DNA from: Pseudodesulfovibrio thermohalotolerans
GTDB lineage: Bacteria > Desulfobacterota > Desulfovibrionia > Desulfovibrionales > Desulfovibrionaceae
Assembly: GCF_021353295.2 (NCBI RefSeq)
Contig: NZ_CP120635.1
Coordinates: forward strand, 62,001 to 126,000
Reading direction: 5' to 3'
Length of the DNA stretch: 64,000 bases
The notes beneath the pieces are model-generated. The model was not told the DNA's origin, ran no database searches, and was given only the letters and a program-made list of their open reading frames with translations. Shown piece by piece: positions 49,791 to 59,020 of this stretch. The translations under genes and the position numbers were made by a program. Numbering within the stretch: position 1 is the first letter of the stretch; every line of letters starts with the position of its first letter.

Positions 49791-51545
49791 TCAGCTCTCT
49801 TCTTCCGGGGCCGCGCCCATTTCCAGGATGCGGGCCGCGTAGGCTCGGCGCAGGGCCTCCATATAGTCCACGTCAACCGGGCCTTTCCAGGTGGTTATCT
49901 CGGTGTATCGCTTGGGAATTTTGGCCTCGTCAGGGCGGTAGCCCATCTGTAGCCGCAGACGCCAGCGCATCCGCTGAACCCGCTTGCCGATGTCGTCCAG
50001 GGAGCCGTTCAGCTCGCCGTAGCCGATGGAGGCCAGGGCTTCGGCCAGCAGGTCCTCCTTGTACACGCCCCGCGAGAACATACAGCCGACCATGCAGTTG
50101 AGCACGATCCGCTCCCGGCCGTCCTTGAGCAGGAATCCCAGGGCCTTGTCCGCGTCCTTCTCATCGTGCTTCTGGTCGTAGGCGTAGCCGCCCGCGTCCA
50201 GGTGGGAGTGGCGGAAGCCCAGCCCCTCGGCCACGAAAAACACCTCGCCCGTGGCGTAGCCCGCCATCTCCTGGCCCAGGACGCAGGCGAAGTCCTCGCC
50301 GCCGTATTCCCGGGCGCATTTCATGGTGCCTTGAGCCAGCAGCCGATAGAAGTCGTTGTCCGGGCGGCCGAGATGCTCCACGGCCCGCATGTATGTCTCG
50401 GAGTCGCCCCACTTGAGCGGTTCCAGGGTTTCCTTCTCGGTGATGACGCCTTTTTCCAGCGCCTCCGTGGCCCAGGCCAGGGCCACGCCCGCCGACATGC
50501 AGTCCAGCCCCTCCTTCTCGATGACGTCCAGGATGCGAAGGACTTCGGAGGCGTCGGTCACTTCGAGCATCCCGCCGCAGGAAAAGATGGGCTCGTAGTC
50601 ATAGCCCACCTGGCGGTAGAGATATTGGTTGTTAGTCTGGAACTGCTCGCGCACGAAGCCCACGTGGATGCAGCCGACCGGGCAGCCCGCGCACGCCGCG
50701 TTGCGCAGCAGAGTGTCGTCCGCAAAGGTCTCGCCCGAAATCTTGACGGCGTCCGGGCTTGATGTCTGTTGCAGGTTCTTCCACGGCAGGGATTGGAGCG
50801 CGTTGAGCGGGTTGATGTTCACCGCCGTGCCCAGGCCGTGGTACTTGGCCATCATTTCGGTGGTGGTCAGTTGCTCGTAGATGTGCTTGTAGAGCTTGGG
50901 GTACGCCTTGCCTTCGGGCAGGGGGAAGCCCCGGTCGCCCAGGATGCAGATGGCCTTCAGGTTCTTGACGCCCATGGCCGTGCCGCCGCCCATGCGGCCG
51001 AAGTGGCGGAAGGTGTCCACGTTGATGCAGGCGTAGGCGGAAAGGTTTTCCCCTGCCGGGCCGATGCGCATGATGGAGCGGCGTCCCGAGCCGGGAAATA
51101 TCTTGCGCAGCACGCGGCCGGTCTGGAGGGCGTCGAAGCCCCGCAGGTATTCCACGTCGCGGGTCTCCACCCGCCGCGAGCCCACGCAAAGGGCGGTCAG
51201 CCGCTCGGCCCGGCCGATGACGACAAGGGCGTCCAGGTCGGCGAAGCGCAGGGACAGGGCGGATTTCCCGCCCGCGTAGCTCTCGGTGTACTGGTTGTGG
51301 TAGGGCGAGCGGAAGGCGCAGCAGGTCTTGCTCATGAGCGGGAAATAGCCGGTCAGCGGGCCGATGGTGAAGATCAGGGGCTGCTCGGGGTCGTCCCAGT
51401 CGCGGTCGATGAAGCCGTATATTTCGAACAGCCGGGCGGCCAGGCCGGAGCCGCCCAGGAATTCGTCTCGGCCGGGGATGTTTTCGATGTTGGTTCTGCC
51501 CGTGGTCAGGTTGACCACCATGACGCGGAAGAAGTCCCTAATCAT
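49791..51545 (-). CDS. Second aldehyde ferredoxin oxidoreductase-family protein
   Basis: 584 residues, shorter than the AOR at 7043. Start FFRVMVVNLTTGRTNIENIPGRD, pterin domain SYAGGKSALSLRFADLDALVVIG, CAGCPVGC near 283 and a fourth Cys in NCMVGCMFSRG near 482. The family includes tungsten or molybdenum aldehyde oxidases with varied substrates; this one groups by length with the short AOR-like (YdhV/WOR) branch. It overlaps its ferredoxin gene by 8 bases. Confidence 0.9.
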   Translation of the reverse strand: MIRDFFRVMVVNLTTGRTNIENIPGRDEFLGGSGLAARLFEIYGFIDRDWDDPEQPLIFTIGPLTGYFPLMSKTCCAFRSPYHNQYTESYAGGKSALSLRFADLDALVVIGRAERLTALCVGSRRVETRDVEYLRGFDALQTGRVLRKIFPGSGRRSIMRIGPAGENLSAYACINVDTFRHFGRMGGGTAMGVKNLKAICILGDRGFPLPEGKAYPKLYKHIYEQLTTTEMMAKYHGLGTAVNINPLNALQSLPWKNLQQTSSPDAVKISGETFADDTLLRNAACAGCPVGCIHVGFVREQFQTNNQYLYRQVGYDYEPIFSCGGMLEVTDASEVLRILDVIEKEGLDCMSAGVALAWATEALEKGVITEKETLEPLKWGDSETYMRAVEHLGRPDNDFYRLLAQGTMKCAREYGGEDFACVLGQEMAGYATGEVFFVAEGLGFRHSHLDAGGYAYDQKHDEKDADKALGFLLKDGRERIVLNCMVGCMFSRGVYKEDLLAEALASIGYGELNGSLDDIGKRVQRMRWRLRLQMGYRPDEAKIPKRYTEITTWKGPVDVDYMEALRRAYAARILEMGAAPEEES

Positions 51546-51972
51546 CGTTTCCCTCCTCCTTCGCCGACGTGCGCGGCAGCTCGACCATTTCGAGACAGTC
51601 GTGAGGGCAATAGGCCACGCACTGGCCGCAGTGGATGCAGACGTACGGGTTGACCTGGTGGTCCAGGAAGATGGCGTCGACCGGGCACGCTTCGGCGCAC
51701 TGGCCGCAGCGGATGCACAGGTCCTTTTTCTGGATCACGCCGCCGTCCCTGCGTTGGGAAAGCGAGCCCGTCGGGCAGGCCGCCGCGCAGGGGGCGGGGC
51801 GGCAGGCCAGGCAGACGCGCGCCTCGAAGCCCGTGGTCAGGCCGCCCGAGGACGAAATGCGGATACCCGCCTTGTTCCAGGAAAGGACCTTGTGGACCTG
51901 CCTCGCGCAGGCCAGCGAACAGGAATGGCAGCCGATGCATCGTTCCATGCGGGCTGCTCTGAGAGCTTTCAT
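51538..51972 (-). CDS. Four-cluster [4Fe-4S] ferredoxin partner of the second AOR
   Basis: 144 residues, four clusters: CIGCHSCSLAC, CLACRPAPCAAACP, CIRCGQCAEACP and CIHCGQCVAYCP. No signal peptide, so cytoplasmic, unlike the Tat-exported partner at 6355. ATG 51972 has GGAGGC seven bases upstream. It presumably shuttles electrons from the oxidoreductase it overlaps. Confidence 0.9.
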   Translation of the reverse strand: MKALRAARMERCIGCHSCSLACARQVHKVLSWNKAGIRISSSGGLTTGFEARVCLACRPAPCAAACPTGSLSQRRDGGVIQKKDLCIRCGQCAEACPVDAIFLDHQVNPYVCIHCGQCVAYCPHDCLEMVELPRTSAKEEGNDD

Positions 51973-52007
51973 CGTCATGCCTCCGGGCGGGGAAAGTCGG
52001 GTTGGGA

Positions 52008-53630
52008 TCACTCCGTGGTTTGCAGAATATCCTGTTTGAGCGCCCACAGAATATGATTTTCGATTCGGCCGGAATCCATGTGGGGCGTCGCCTCTGAAGC
52101 CTTGCGTATCAGGGTTGCGCTGTCAACCGGCTTGCGGGCGAAAAAGGCCAGCCTGCGGATCGTCTCCAGGTCTATGGCGTCCTTCAGCCCCGCATACACG
52201 TTGGGGAAATCACGGTTTCGGTAAAATGCCTCGCCCGTGCGCCCGATGACCAGTCTCACGCCTCCCTCCAGGGTGCGCGTGGGGTAGTGGGCGAAGAGGC
52301 GGCCGTATTCGGGGGCCAGGGGGTGGGCCAGATCGCGCAGGGGCGCGACGTCGACCGGTTCAGTCCACAAGTCGTCCCACAGGGCCGTGTATCGGGCGAT
52401 GACGACAGGCCAGTCAAACAGGCGGCGCACCCGTTCACGCCCTGCTATTCCCATGGAACGCCTTAGCTCCGGGTCGCGGATGAGTCGGTTCAGCGCGTCG
52501 GCCAGGGCCGGAACGTCCACCGCCGTGGCCTGGGCCAGGGCCAGGTGGTAGTGGTTGTCGAAGGTGAGCGGTGCGGCCAGGTCCACGTCCGGGGTCAGCC
52601 CCGGTCCCATGGTCGGGATGAGCAGGCCGGTCACGCCGTGCTCCACGATGTCCCGGTAGCCGTCATAGTCGGAGGCCGCCACAGGCAGGCCGAAGGCTCC
52701 GGCCTCCACCAGAGTGATGCCGAAGGTCTCCTGCGGGTTGTCCGCGATGGATACGAAGATGTCCGCCTTGCGGAACAACTCCCGCTTGCGCGCCTCGCCG
52801 GGCCGGAGCACCACGCTCGTCGGGATGCCCGCGTTGGCGGCCAGGTTGGTCAGGGTGTCGAGGACATGGGTTTCCCGCTCGGCCCATCCCGCCAGGATCA
52901 GCTCCACGGATTGCGGGTCCAGCCCGTCTCCCACAAGGCGGTGCAGGGCGCGCACGAGCGGCACCAGGTCCATTTTGGAGTGGTGGGATATCCGCCCGAA
53001 GACCAGGATGCGCACCGGCCCCTCTTTCGGCCCGTCGCCCGGGGAGCAGTCCTCGGCGTCCACGCCCAGCGGGATGCGGGAGAGCGTCGGGCCGGGGTGC
53101 GTGGTCTCGTCGATGCCGAACCCCTCGCGCAACTGGCGGAAGAAGCCTTCCACGACCCGTTTACCCGCCTCGGAAGTGCAGACGATGGCGTCGCGGCGGG
53201 TGGCCCCGGGCCACAGGTGTTGCAGGAACGCCTTGGGATAGCCCGCGTAGCTCAACGAGTGGATGGGGCCGGTGATGGGGAATATCCGTTCGCTCAGCCG
53301 GTTGCGCATCCGCGCAAGGAACGGCTGGCTCGTGATGCAGTCCGACAGGTGAAAACAGTGGTAATGCGTACTTTCCAGCCTGCCGGGCAACTCGTCCCGG
53401 AGCATGAGCCGCACACGCGCGCTCTCCAGCAAACCGGGCGTGGTGGCTTCCAGGTGCTTTTTCAGCGGAGCCAGGGCGCGTTCGCCAGGCAGGAAGAAAT
53501 GGTACTCGTCATAGGGATCGGCCCGGAGCAGGGCGTCCAGAAAGGCCGTGTTGGCCACGGTCCGGCCCAGGATCGGGCCGCCCTCGAAAAAGGGGTCGAG
53601 CGTTCCCCATATGCGTTTTGTTCCTGTCAT
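52008..53630 (-). CDS. GT4-family glycosyltransferase
   Basis: 540 residues. Both GT-B halves are present: an acceptor part with GPILGRTVANTAFLDALL and a donor part with RILVFGRISHHSKMDLVPLV, then the E-x7-E motif region NPQETFGITLVEAGAFGLPVAAS. A C-terminal extension of about 130 residues is not typical. The acceptor and sugar are unknown. ATG 53630; the longer frame upstream has no family similarity. Confidence 0.85.
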   Translation of the reverse strand: MTGTKRIWGTLDPFFEGGPILGRTVANTAFLDALLRADPYDEYHFFLPGERALAPLKKHLEATTPGLLESARVRLMLRDELPGRLESTHYHCFHLSDCITSQPFLARMRNRLSERIFPITGPIHSLSYAGYPKAFLQHLWPGATRRDAIVCTSEAGKRVVEGFFRQLREGFGIDETTHPGPTLSRIPLGVDAEDCSPGDGPKEGPVRILVFGRISHHSKMDLVPLVRALHRLVGDGLDPQSVELILAGWAERETHVLDTLTNLAANAGIPTSVVLRPGEARKRELFRKADIFVSIADNPQETFGITLVEAGAFGLPVAASDYDGYRDIVEHGVTGLLIPTMGPGLTPDVDLAAPLTFDNHYHLALAQATAVDVPALADALNRLIRDPELRRSMGIAGRERVRRLFDWPVVIARYTALWDDLWTEPVDVAPLRDLAHPLAPEYGRLFAHYPTRTLEGGVRLVIGRTGEAFYRNRDFPNVYAGLKDAIDLETIRRLAFFARKPVDSATLIRKASEATPHMDSGRIENHILWALKQDILQTTE

Positions 53631-53880
53631 ATCTAGGTCAAAACCGTTCCCGGAAGGTTTGTCAATGGCCGGTCGCGTCCTTTGGCGGGCAGACTTTTCC
53701 GTCCAAATTCCGGCCCTTGGCAAAGTCCTGTAAATTTTAAGCTGTTATATCGTGTAGTTGTATTGCATGGCGGATACCTTTTCCTTTTCGACACGCGGCA
53801 TGGCCCCGTTTTTGCTCAAACTTTTTGGCGGTGGAAAAAATCGCCAAAGTTTTGACGTCGTAAAGGAGCGTGATGCAGAC

Positions 53881-55377
53881 ATGCCTAGACAGTCCATGAA
53901 GCGCGGCAGACGGCCGGAACTCATGTGGGGCCTCGGGCTTCCCGAGTCGGTCGTCCGGCAGATCGAGGAGGGCGTGGGGCCCGGCTTTCACGTGCGCAAT
54001 TTCGCGGACGGGGCCTATCCCGTGGCCCGCGAGCTGGAGCAGGAGGAAAAGCCCTCGGCGGCCTGGATTCCCTGGTCCGTCTGGTCCGGCTTTCCCGAGG
54101 CCCGCAGGCAGGAGTATCGTGACCAGGACGAGACCCAGCGCATTCTCATCCGCGACAACGGGGCGGAGCTTGAGATGGACGAGGTCCTGGCCGAAGGGTT
54201 TCTTACCGTGGTGGACCTGCCCCTGACCCGGCCCAAGGTCCAGGACGTCATGTTTCGCGCGCGCGAGGTCAAGAGCCTCTATTCCGATATTTACCGGATG
54301 ACCGAGGAGATCATGCTTGAGCGCGAGCTTTTGGCCCGCAAGACCGACCAGCTCATGTTCCTCAACAAGCTCATGGCCTCGGCCACTGAAAGCCTTGAGG
54401 CGGGCACCATCCTGGCCAACGCCAAGGAATCCCTCGGTCTGATCCTGCCCGTGAAGATGCTCCACGCCGCCTTTTGGAGCGTCGGCGCGAACGAGGCCGC
54501 CGACGTGGAAATATTTCTCAACGGGAAAATGGCTCCGGCTGTGGAATCCGCCTGGATCGAGCAGATCATGGCCTCTGTCGGCTCCACGGGGGCGGGCGCG
54601 GTCAACGGCTTCCAGGTCTCCCATGTGGACCCGGCCCGCAGGCCCGAGTATTCGCTGGCTCCCGACCAGGGCAGGCTCGTGACCATGCCGCTCGCCGCCG
54701 GGCACCAGACCTTTGGTTGCCTCGCCCTGCTCTGTGAATCCGGCTACCGGCTCGGCAAGGACCAGGTCGAGACCCTGCGCTCCGCCGTCAACCACATCGG
54801 GCTCGCCCTGCGCAACGCGCTGGCCTTCAAGGAGGTCAAGCTCAAGGCCGACCGCGACGGCCTGACCCGGCTCTATAACCGCCGCTCCTTTGACGAGCGG
54901 CTGGTCTACGAGATCAAGCGCCGCTCGCGTTATCATCATGATCTTTCGCTGCTCATGGTCGACCTCGATCATTTCAAGGTCGTCAACGACACCTACGGCC
55001 ACAAGGCCGGGGACATGGTCCTGCGCAAGGTCGGCGAAATTCTGTCCACCGAGTTCCGCACGACCGACCTCGCGGCCCGCTACGGCGGCGAGGAGTTCGT
55101 CGTTCTGCTTCCCCATACCAGCGAGGAGTGCGCCTGGAAGCTCGCCGAGCGCGTGCGCGCCGCCATCGAGAACTGTTCCTTCCGCTTCGAGGGCAGGGAC
55201 TTCGCCATTACCGCCTCCATCGGCGTCGCTTCCGTGGAAGGCGTTTCCCTTTCCTCCACGGACGACGACCTCGTCCTCAAGGCCGACAAAGCCCTGTATC
55301 AGGCCAAGAACAACGGCCGGAACATGGTCGTCGTCTCCGGGCACAAGCAGCCGGCCGCCCGCAACGCCGTCCAGTAG
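53881..55377 (+). CDS. Diguanylate cyclase (GGDEF) with N-terminal unknown and GAF-like domains
   Basis: About 498 residues. The N-terminal 180 residues are unrecognised; 185-335 look GAF-like (EAGTILANAKESLGLILPVKMLHAAFWSV). The GGDEF domain follows (KADRDGLTRLYNRRSF, LMVDLDHFKVVNDTYGHKAGD) with an intact catalytic YGGEEF near residue 400. It makes cyclic di-GMP. No RxxD inhibitory site stands five residues before GGEEF. ATG 53881 has AAAGGAG rather far upstream (about 13 bases), so the exact start is uncertain. Confidence 0.9.
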   Translation: MPRQSMKRGRRPELMWGLGLPESVVRQIEEGVGPGFHVRNFADGAYPVARELEQEEKPSAAWIPWSVWSGFPEARRQEYRDQDETQRILIRDNGAELEMDEVLAEGFLTVVDLPLTRPKVQDVMFRAREVKSLYSDIYRMTEEIMLERELLARKTDQLMFLNKLMASATESLEAGTILANAKESLGLILPVKMLHAAFWSVGANEAADVEIFLNGKMAPAVESAWIEQIMASVGSTGAGAVNGFQVSHVDPARRPEYSLAPDQGRLVTMPLAAGHQTFGCLALLCESGYRLGKDQVETLRSAVNHIGLALRNALAFKEVKLKADRDGLTRLYNRRSFDERLVYEIKRRSRYHHDLSLLMVDLDHFKVVNDTYGHKAGDMVLRKVGEILSTEFRTTDLAARYGGEEFVVLLPHTSEECAWKLAERVRAAIENCSFRFEGRDFAITASIGVASVEGVSLSSTDDDLVLKADKALYQAKNNGRNMVVVSGHKQPAARNAVQ

Positions 55378-55400
55378 GACGGCCCCATAACGCCATGACG

Positions 55401-55434
55401 GCCCCGCCCGGAGTTTTTCCGGGCGGGGCTTTTT
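55401..55434 (+). terminator. Rho-independent terminator of the diguanylate cyclase gene
   Basis: GCCCCGCCCGG (55401-55411) pairs with CCGGGCGGGGC (55419-55429), followed by TTTTT. 55435-55608 holds the promoter region of the phage-like module and no gene. Confidence 0.9.
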
Positions 55435-55608
55435 CGTTGTTTGCCGCCGAAGAGGGGGAGTATGGCGCGGCCGCGATCCCCGTCCCCTGTCAAGTTGATT
55501 TTTTATACCTCTCAAGCGCTTTTCCCATACATTCGCCGACATTCCGAGGGTGCCGAAAAAAACGGACCTATACTCCTCCCAAACACTTCAACAGGAGGAT
55601 TTATCGTC

Positions 55609-55899
55609 ATGGGAGGAACCGTAAGTTTGATCGGAAGCATCCTGGGAGGGCTGAACAGCCTGGGGGGAAGCGACAGTTCCGACAGTTCGGACCAGTTGGA
55701 AGAGGAGCGTCGGGCGCGGGAGCGCGAGCAGCAGCAAAAGGAGGCCGATGAGCGTCGCCGCGACCGGGAAAAGATTCTGGAGGCGCGGGAGCTGGAGTCC
55801 CGGCGCAAGTCGGAGAGTTCGCTTTCCCTCGGCTCAGCGTCGTTGGCGGACGATCCCGAGGTGTCCGCAAAGACGCTGAAGACCAAGTTGGGGGAGTAG
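55609..55899 (+). CDS. Small phage-module protein, Ser-rich and coiled-coil
   Basis: 96 residues. Start GTVSLIGSILGGLNSLGG, then DSSDSSDQ, then a charged helix (LEEERRAREREQQQKEADER). Function not recognised. Similar small genes precede the portal gene in podovirus head clusters (Bbp20 position). AGGAGG lies 9 bases before ATG 55609; the portal gene starts one base after its stop. Confidence 0.65.
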   Translation: MGGTVSLIGSILGGLNSLGGSDSSDSSDQLEEERRAREREQQQKEADERRRDREKILEARELESRRKSESSLSLGSASLADDPEVSAKTLKTKLGE

Positions 55900-55900
55900 C

Positions 55901-57631
55901 ATGGACAGAACAGAACTGGCCCGTTCCCTGCTGAAACGCTTCTCCGGCCTGGAGGAGGCCCGCCGTCCGTGGACCGGTGCTTGGCAGGAACTGTCGGAAT
56001 ACATGCTGCCCCGCAAGAACAGCTTTGTCCCGTCCGGGTCGGGCGCGGCGTGGCAGGGGCGGGCGGGGGACGAGCGCATCTTCGATTCCACGCCCATGCA
56101 CGCCCTTGAGCTGCTGGCCTCGTCCCTGGGCGGGCTGCTGACCAACCCTTCGCTGCCCTGGTTCGACATCTCGGTGAAGGACCGGGAAACGGGCGATGCG
56201 GACGAGGTCCGTGCCTTCATGCAGGAGTCCCGTGAACGGATGGTGGCCTTGTTCAACAGCGAGGACACCGGATTCCAGGCGCACGTGCATGAGCTGTATC
56301 TGGATGTGGCCCTGCTCGGCACGGCGGTGATGTACGTGGAGGCGGACCCGACAACCGTGGTCCGTTTTTCGTCCAGGCCGCTCGGCGAGGTCTTCGTGGC
56401 CGAGTCGGCGCGCGGCCAGGTGGATACCGTGTACCGCCGCTACGAGCTTACGGCCCGGCAGGCGGTCCAGGAATGGGGCGCGGCCTGCTCGGACGAGACG
56501 CTGCGCAAGGGCGAGGACCGGCCCGAGGAGCCCGTGGAGATCCTGCACGCGGTCTTCCCGAGGATGGACCGCGATCCGGCAGGATTCGGCTCGGCCCATT
56601 TCCCCTATGCCAGCGTGTATTTGGAGGTGAAGGGCAGTCATGTGCTGGAGGAGAGCGGTTATCTGGAGATGCCGTACATGGTCCCGCGTTGGGCCAAGGC
56701 CGCCGGCGAGACCTACGGCCGGGGACCGGGACAGACGGCCTTGTCCGACACCAGGGTTCTCAACGCCATGGCCCGGACCGCGCTCATGGCCGCGGAAAAG
56801 ATGTCTGATCCGCCGCTCATGGTTCCGGACGACGGCTTTCTCGGTCCGGTGCGTTCGGGGCCGGGCGGGCTGTCCTATTACCGGGCCGGGTCCACGGACC
56901 GCATCGAGGCGCTGCCCGTGAACGTGGACCTGCGGGCCGCCGAGGAGATGATGAACGGCCGCCGGGAGTCCATCCGCCGCATATTCCTGTCGGATCAGAT
57001 AGCCCCGGAAGGCCCGGCGGTCACGGCCACTGAGGCCGTTATCCGCCAGGCGGAGAAGATGCGCGTGCTCGGCCCGGTGCTGGGCAGGCTTCAAACCGAG
57101 TTCCTCAGTCCGCTGATCCGGCGGGTCTTCCGCGTCATGTTGCGCGCCGGGGCTCTGCCGCCTTTCCCCGAGGGGCTGTCCCCGAACGATCTTGAAGTCC
57201 GCTACACCTCGCCCGTAACCCGTGCCCAGAAGCAGTACGAGGCCCAGGGCCTTTCCCAGGTCATGGAATACCTCGCCCCGCTCGTGGGCGGACAGGACGC
57301 CTTCGGCATCATGGACAACTTCGACACGGACCGGGTGGCCCGGCACGTCGCCGAGTTGTTCAACACCCCTTCCGACTACCTCAAGTCCGAGGAGCGCGTG
57401 ACCGAGGGGCGGGCGCAGAAAGGCCAGGCCGCGAGTTCGGCCCGGCTCGCGGCCACCGTGGCCGATGTCGCGGCCATCGCCAAGACGCTGTCCGAGGTTC
57501 GCATGGACCATCCCAGCATCCTGACCGGGGTGTGGTCCCTGCTCACGGGCTCGGCCGGTGCAGGGGTTCCGCCTACAGCCGAATCCGGGGCCGAGTCCGG
57601 TCCCGTGGAGCAGGAGGTCCCCCATGCCTGA
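55901..57631 (+). CDS. Phage portal (head-tail connector) protein, podovirus type
   Basis: 576 residues, the size of T7/BPP-1-type connectors. The N-terminus (ARSLLKRFSGLEEARRPWTGAWQELSEYMLPRK) and central block (MPYMVPRWAKAAGETYGRGPG, then ALMAAEKMSDPPLMVPDDGF) match the head-to-tail connecting family. It forms the dodecameric DNA portal of a podovirus head. It is intact, uses host-like codons, and overlaps the next gene by 8 bases. Confidence 0.88.
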   Translation: MDRTELARSLLKRFSGLEEARRPWTGAWQELSEYMLPRKNSFVPSGSGAAWQGRAGDERIFDSTPMHALELLASSLGGLLTNPSLPWFDISVKDRETGDADEVRAFMQESRERMVALFNSEDTGFQAHVHELYLDVALLGTAVMYVEADPTTVVRFSSRPLGEVFVAESARGQVDTVYRRYELTARQAVQEWGAACSDETLRKGEDRPEEPVEILHAVFPRMDRDPAGFGSAHFPYASVYLEVKGSHVLEESGYLEMPYMVPRWAKAAGETYGRGPGQTALSDTRVLNAMARTALMAAEKMSDPPLMVPDDGFLGPVRSGPGGLSYYRAGSTDRIEALPVNVDLRAAEEMMNGRRESIRRIFLSDQIAPEGPAVTATEAVIRQAEKMRVLGPVLGRLQTEFLSPLIRRVFRVMLRAGALPPFPEGLSPNDLEVRYTSPVTRAQKQYEAQGLSQVMEYLAPLVGGQDAFGIMDNFDTDRVARHVAELFNTPSDYLKSEERVTEGRAQKGQAASSARLAATVADVAAIAKTLSEVRMDHPSILTGVWSLLTGSAGAGVPPTAESGAESGPVEQEVPHA

Positions 57632-57854
57632 GGTCAGCCCGCTTGAGCTGCACCGGGCCTACAGGCGGCTTTTCGATTCCGCCGACGGGCGCGTGGTCAT
57701 GACCGATCTGGAGCGGCGCGGCTGCTTCATGCGGCCCACCTATTCCACGGACCGGGGACGGACCGAATTCAACGAAGGCCGCAGGTCGTTGGTCCTGCAC
57801 ATGAAGCACATGCTTGAACCCGAAAACTTCATCGAGAAGGAGAACAACCGATGA
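57624..57854 (+). CDS. Bbp19-like phage protein
   Basis: 76 residues: LHRAYRRLFDSADGRVVMTDLERRGCFMRPTY followed by a helical end with HMKHMLEPENF. This matches the small Bbp19-type protein found beside podovirus portal genes; role unknown. ATG 57624 has GGAGG upstream; ends overlap both neighbours. Confidence 0.75.
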   Translation: MPEVSPLELHRAYRRLFDSADGRVVMTDLERRGCFMRPTYSTDRGRTEFNEGRRSLVLHMKHMLEPENFIEKENNR

Positions 57855-58687
57855 TCGAAAAGAACGTGAAGAAATGGCAGATGACCCTGCCCGAGGAATG
57901 GACCGTCCACCAGATGGGCGAGGACGGGGTCGAGACGGATATCCCTCTGCGCGACCACCCGGCACTCGCCAAATACGCCACCAAGGACGAGGCCGTTAAG
58001 GCTCTGGTCCATGCCCAGCGTATGCTCGGCAAGACCCCGGAAGGGTACGTGCGCGTGCCCGGCGAAGAGGATTCCCCCGAGGACCGGGCCGCCTTCTACG
58101 GGGCGTTGGGCAGGCCGGACAAGCCGGACGGCTACGAACTGCCGGACATGGAGCTGCCCGACGGCTTCGAGCTGCGCAAGGACCTTGTCGGCGGCCTGCG
58201 GGAGAAGGCCTTCGAGCTGGGGCTGACCCCCGGGCAGGTGACCGGGCTGTACCAATGGTTTCTGCCCCTGGTTCTGGACACCCACCACGCCATGGAGGCC
58301 GAGGCGGCCAAACTGCGCGAATCCGAGTTGCAGTCCCTGCGCAACGTGCACCGGGGGGACACTCCTTCCCTGCTCGATTCTGCCCTGCGCGCGGCCGAGG
58401 CCGTGGGCGGCGAGGAGTTGCTGGCCGCTTTGGACGCCACGGGCGCGGGCAATCGGGCGGCGGTCATCAGCGCTTTCGCCAAGATCGCGCCTTTGGTCCT
58501 GGAGAGCGGCCTGCGCGGTTCGGCCCGAGGCTGGGGCGAGGATCTGAGCATCGAGCGGCTGCGCGAGATGATGCAGGACCCGCGCTACAAGGACCCTGCC
58601 AAGCGTGACACCTCCTTCGTCAAAAAGGTGAACCAGGGCTTCGAGTTGCTGTACCCCGGCGACTACGTGCCGGGCAACAGGGTATAG
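57851..58687 (+). CDS. Phage scaffold/capsid-assembly-like protein
   Basis: 278 residues, acidic and helical. RPDKPDGYELPDMELPDGFEL is the pattern seen in T7-like capsid assembly (scaffold) proteins, followed by helices (ALRAAEAVGGEELLAALDATGAGNRAAVISAFAKIA). It would shape the prohead. No capsid, terminase, tail or lysis gene follows; the next genes are on the opposite strand. Confidence 0.7.
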   Translation: MIEKNVKKWQMTLPEEWTVHQMGEDGVETDIPLRDHPALAKYATKDEAVKALVHAQRMLGKTPEGYVRVPGEEDSPEDRAAFYGALGRPDKPDGYELPDMELPDGFELRKDLVGGLREKAFELGLTPGQVTGLYQWFLPLVLDTHHAMEAEAAKLRESELQSLRNVHRGDTPSLLDSALRAAEAVGGEELLAALDATGAGNRAAVISAFAKIAPLVLESGLRGSARGWGEDLSIERLREMMQDPRYKDPAKRDTSFVKKVNQGFELLYPGDYVPGNRV

Positions 58688-58804
58688 GCGCGGCGGGCGA
58701 TTCCCGATCGCGATGTGCTATAAAAATGACGGGCCGGGGGCTGTATGCCTCCGGCCCGGAAATATGGGAACTGTCGGAAAATGATCCGGTTCGGCCCCGC
58801 TGGA

Positions 58805-59020
58805 TTATGTGTCCTTTTCGGCGGCCGTTTCCAGGTCGCGGAGCAGGGCGTCGAGGTCCAGCCCGTAGCGGGCCGCGGCTTTGGCCACGGTGTCGAACAG
58901 GGCCTGGCAGAGAAGGCATTCGCCCGCCTGTTCGTCGCGGGAGTGAAAGACCGCATCAGTGGAAGGATGATGCTGGACCACGTCCAGAAGGGTCATGTCC
59001 GGGGTTATGCGGCGGGTCAC
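58805..59020 (-). CDS. DUF1858-domain protein
   Basis: 71 residues: ITPDMTLLDVVQHHPSTDAVFHSRDEQAGECLLCQALFDTVAKAA. DUF1858 domains have an N-terminal ITxDMTx3V pattern and a CxxC and occur with hybrid-cluster and sulfur/selenium-carrier genes. Its start overlaps the kinase stop (ATGA), so it is the last gene of the yedE operon. Confidence 0.82.
   Translation of the reverse strand: MTRRITPDMTLLDVVQHHPSTDAVFHSRDEQAGECLLCQALFDTVAKAAARYGLDLDALLRDLETAAEKDT

Noticed and set aside
58731..58757. Hairpin GGGCCGG/CCGGCCC after the phage-like module as a terminator
   Set aside because: The stem is short and no T-run follows on either strand.
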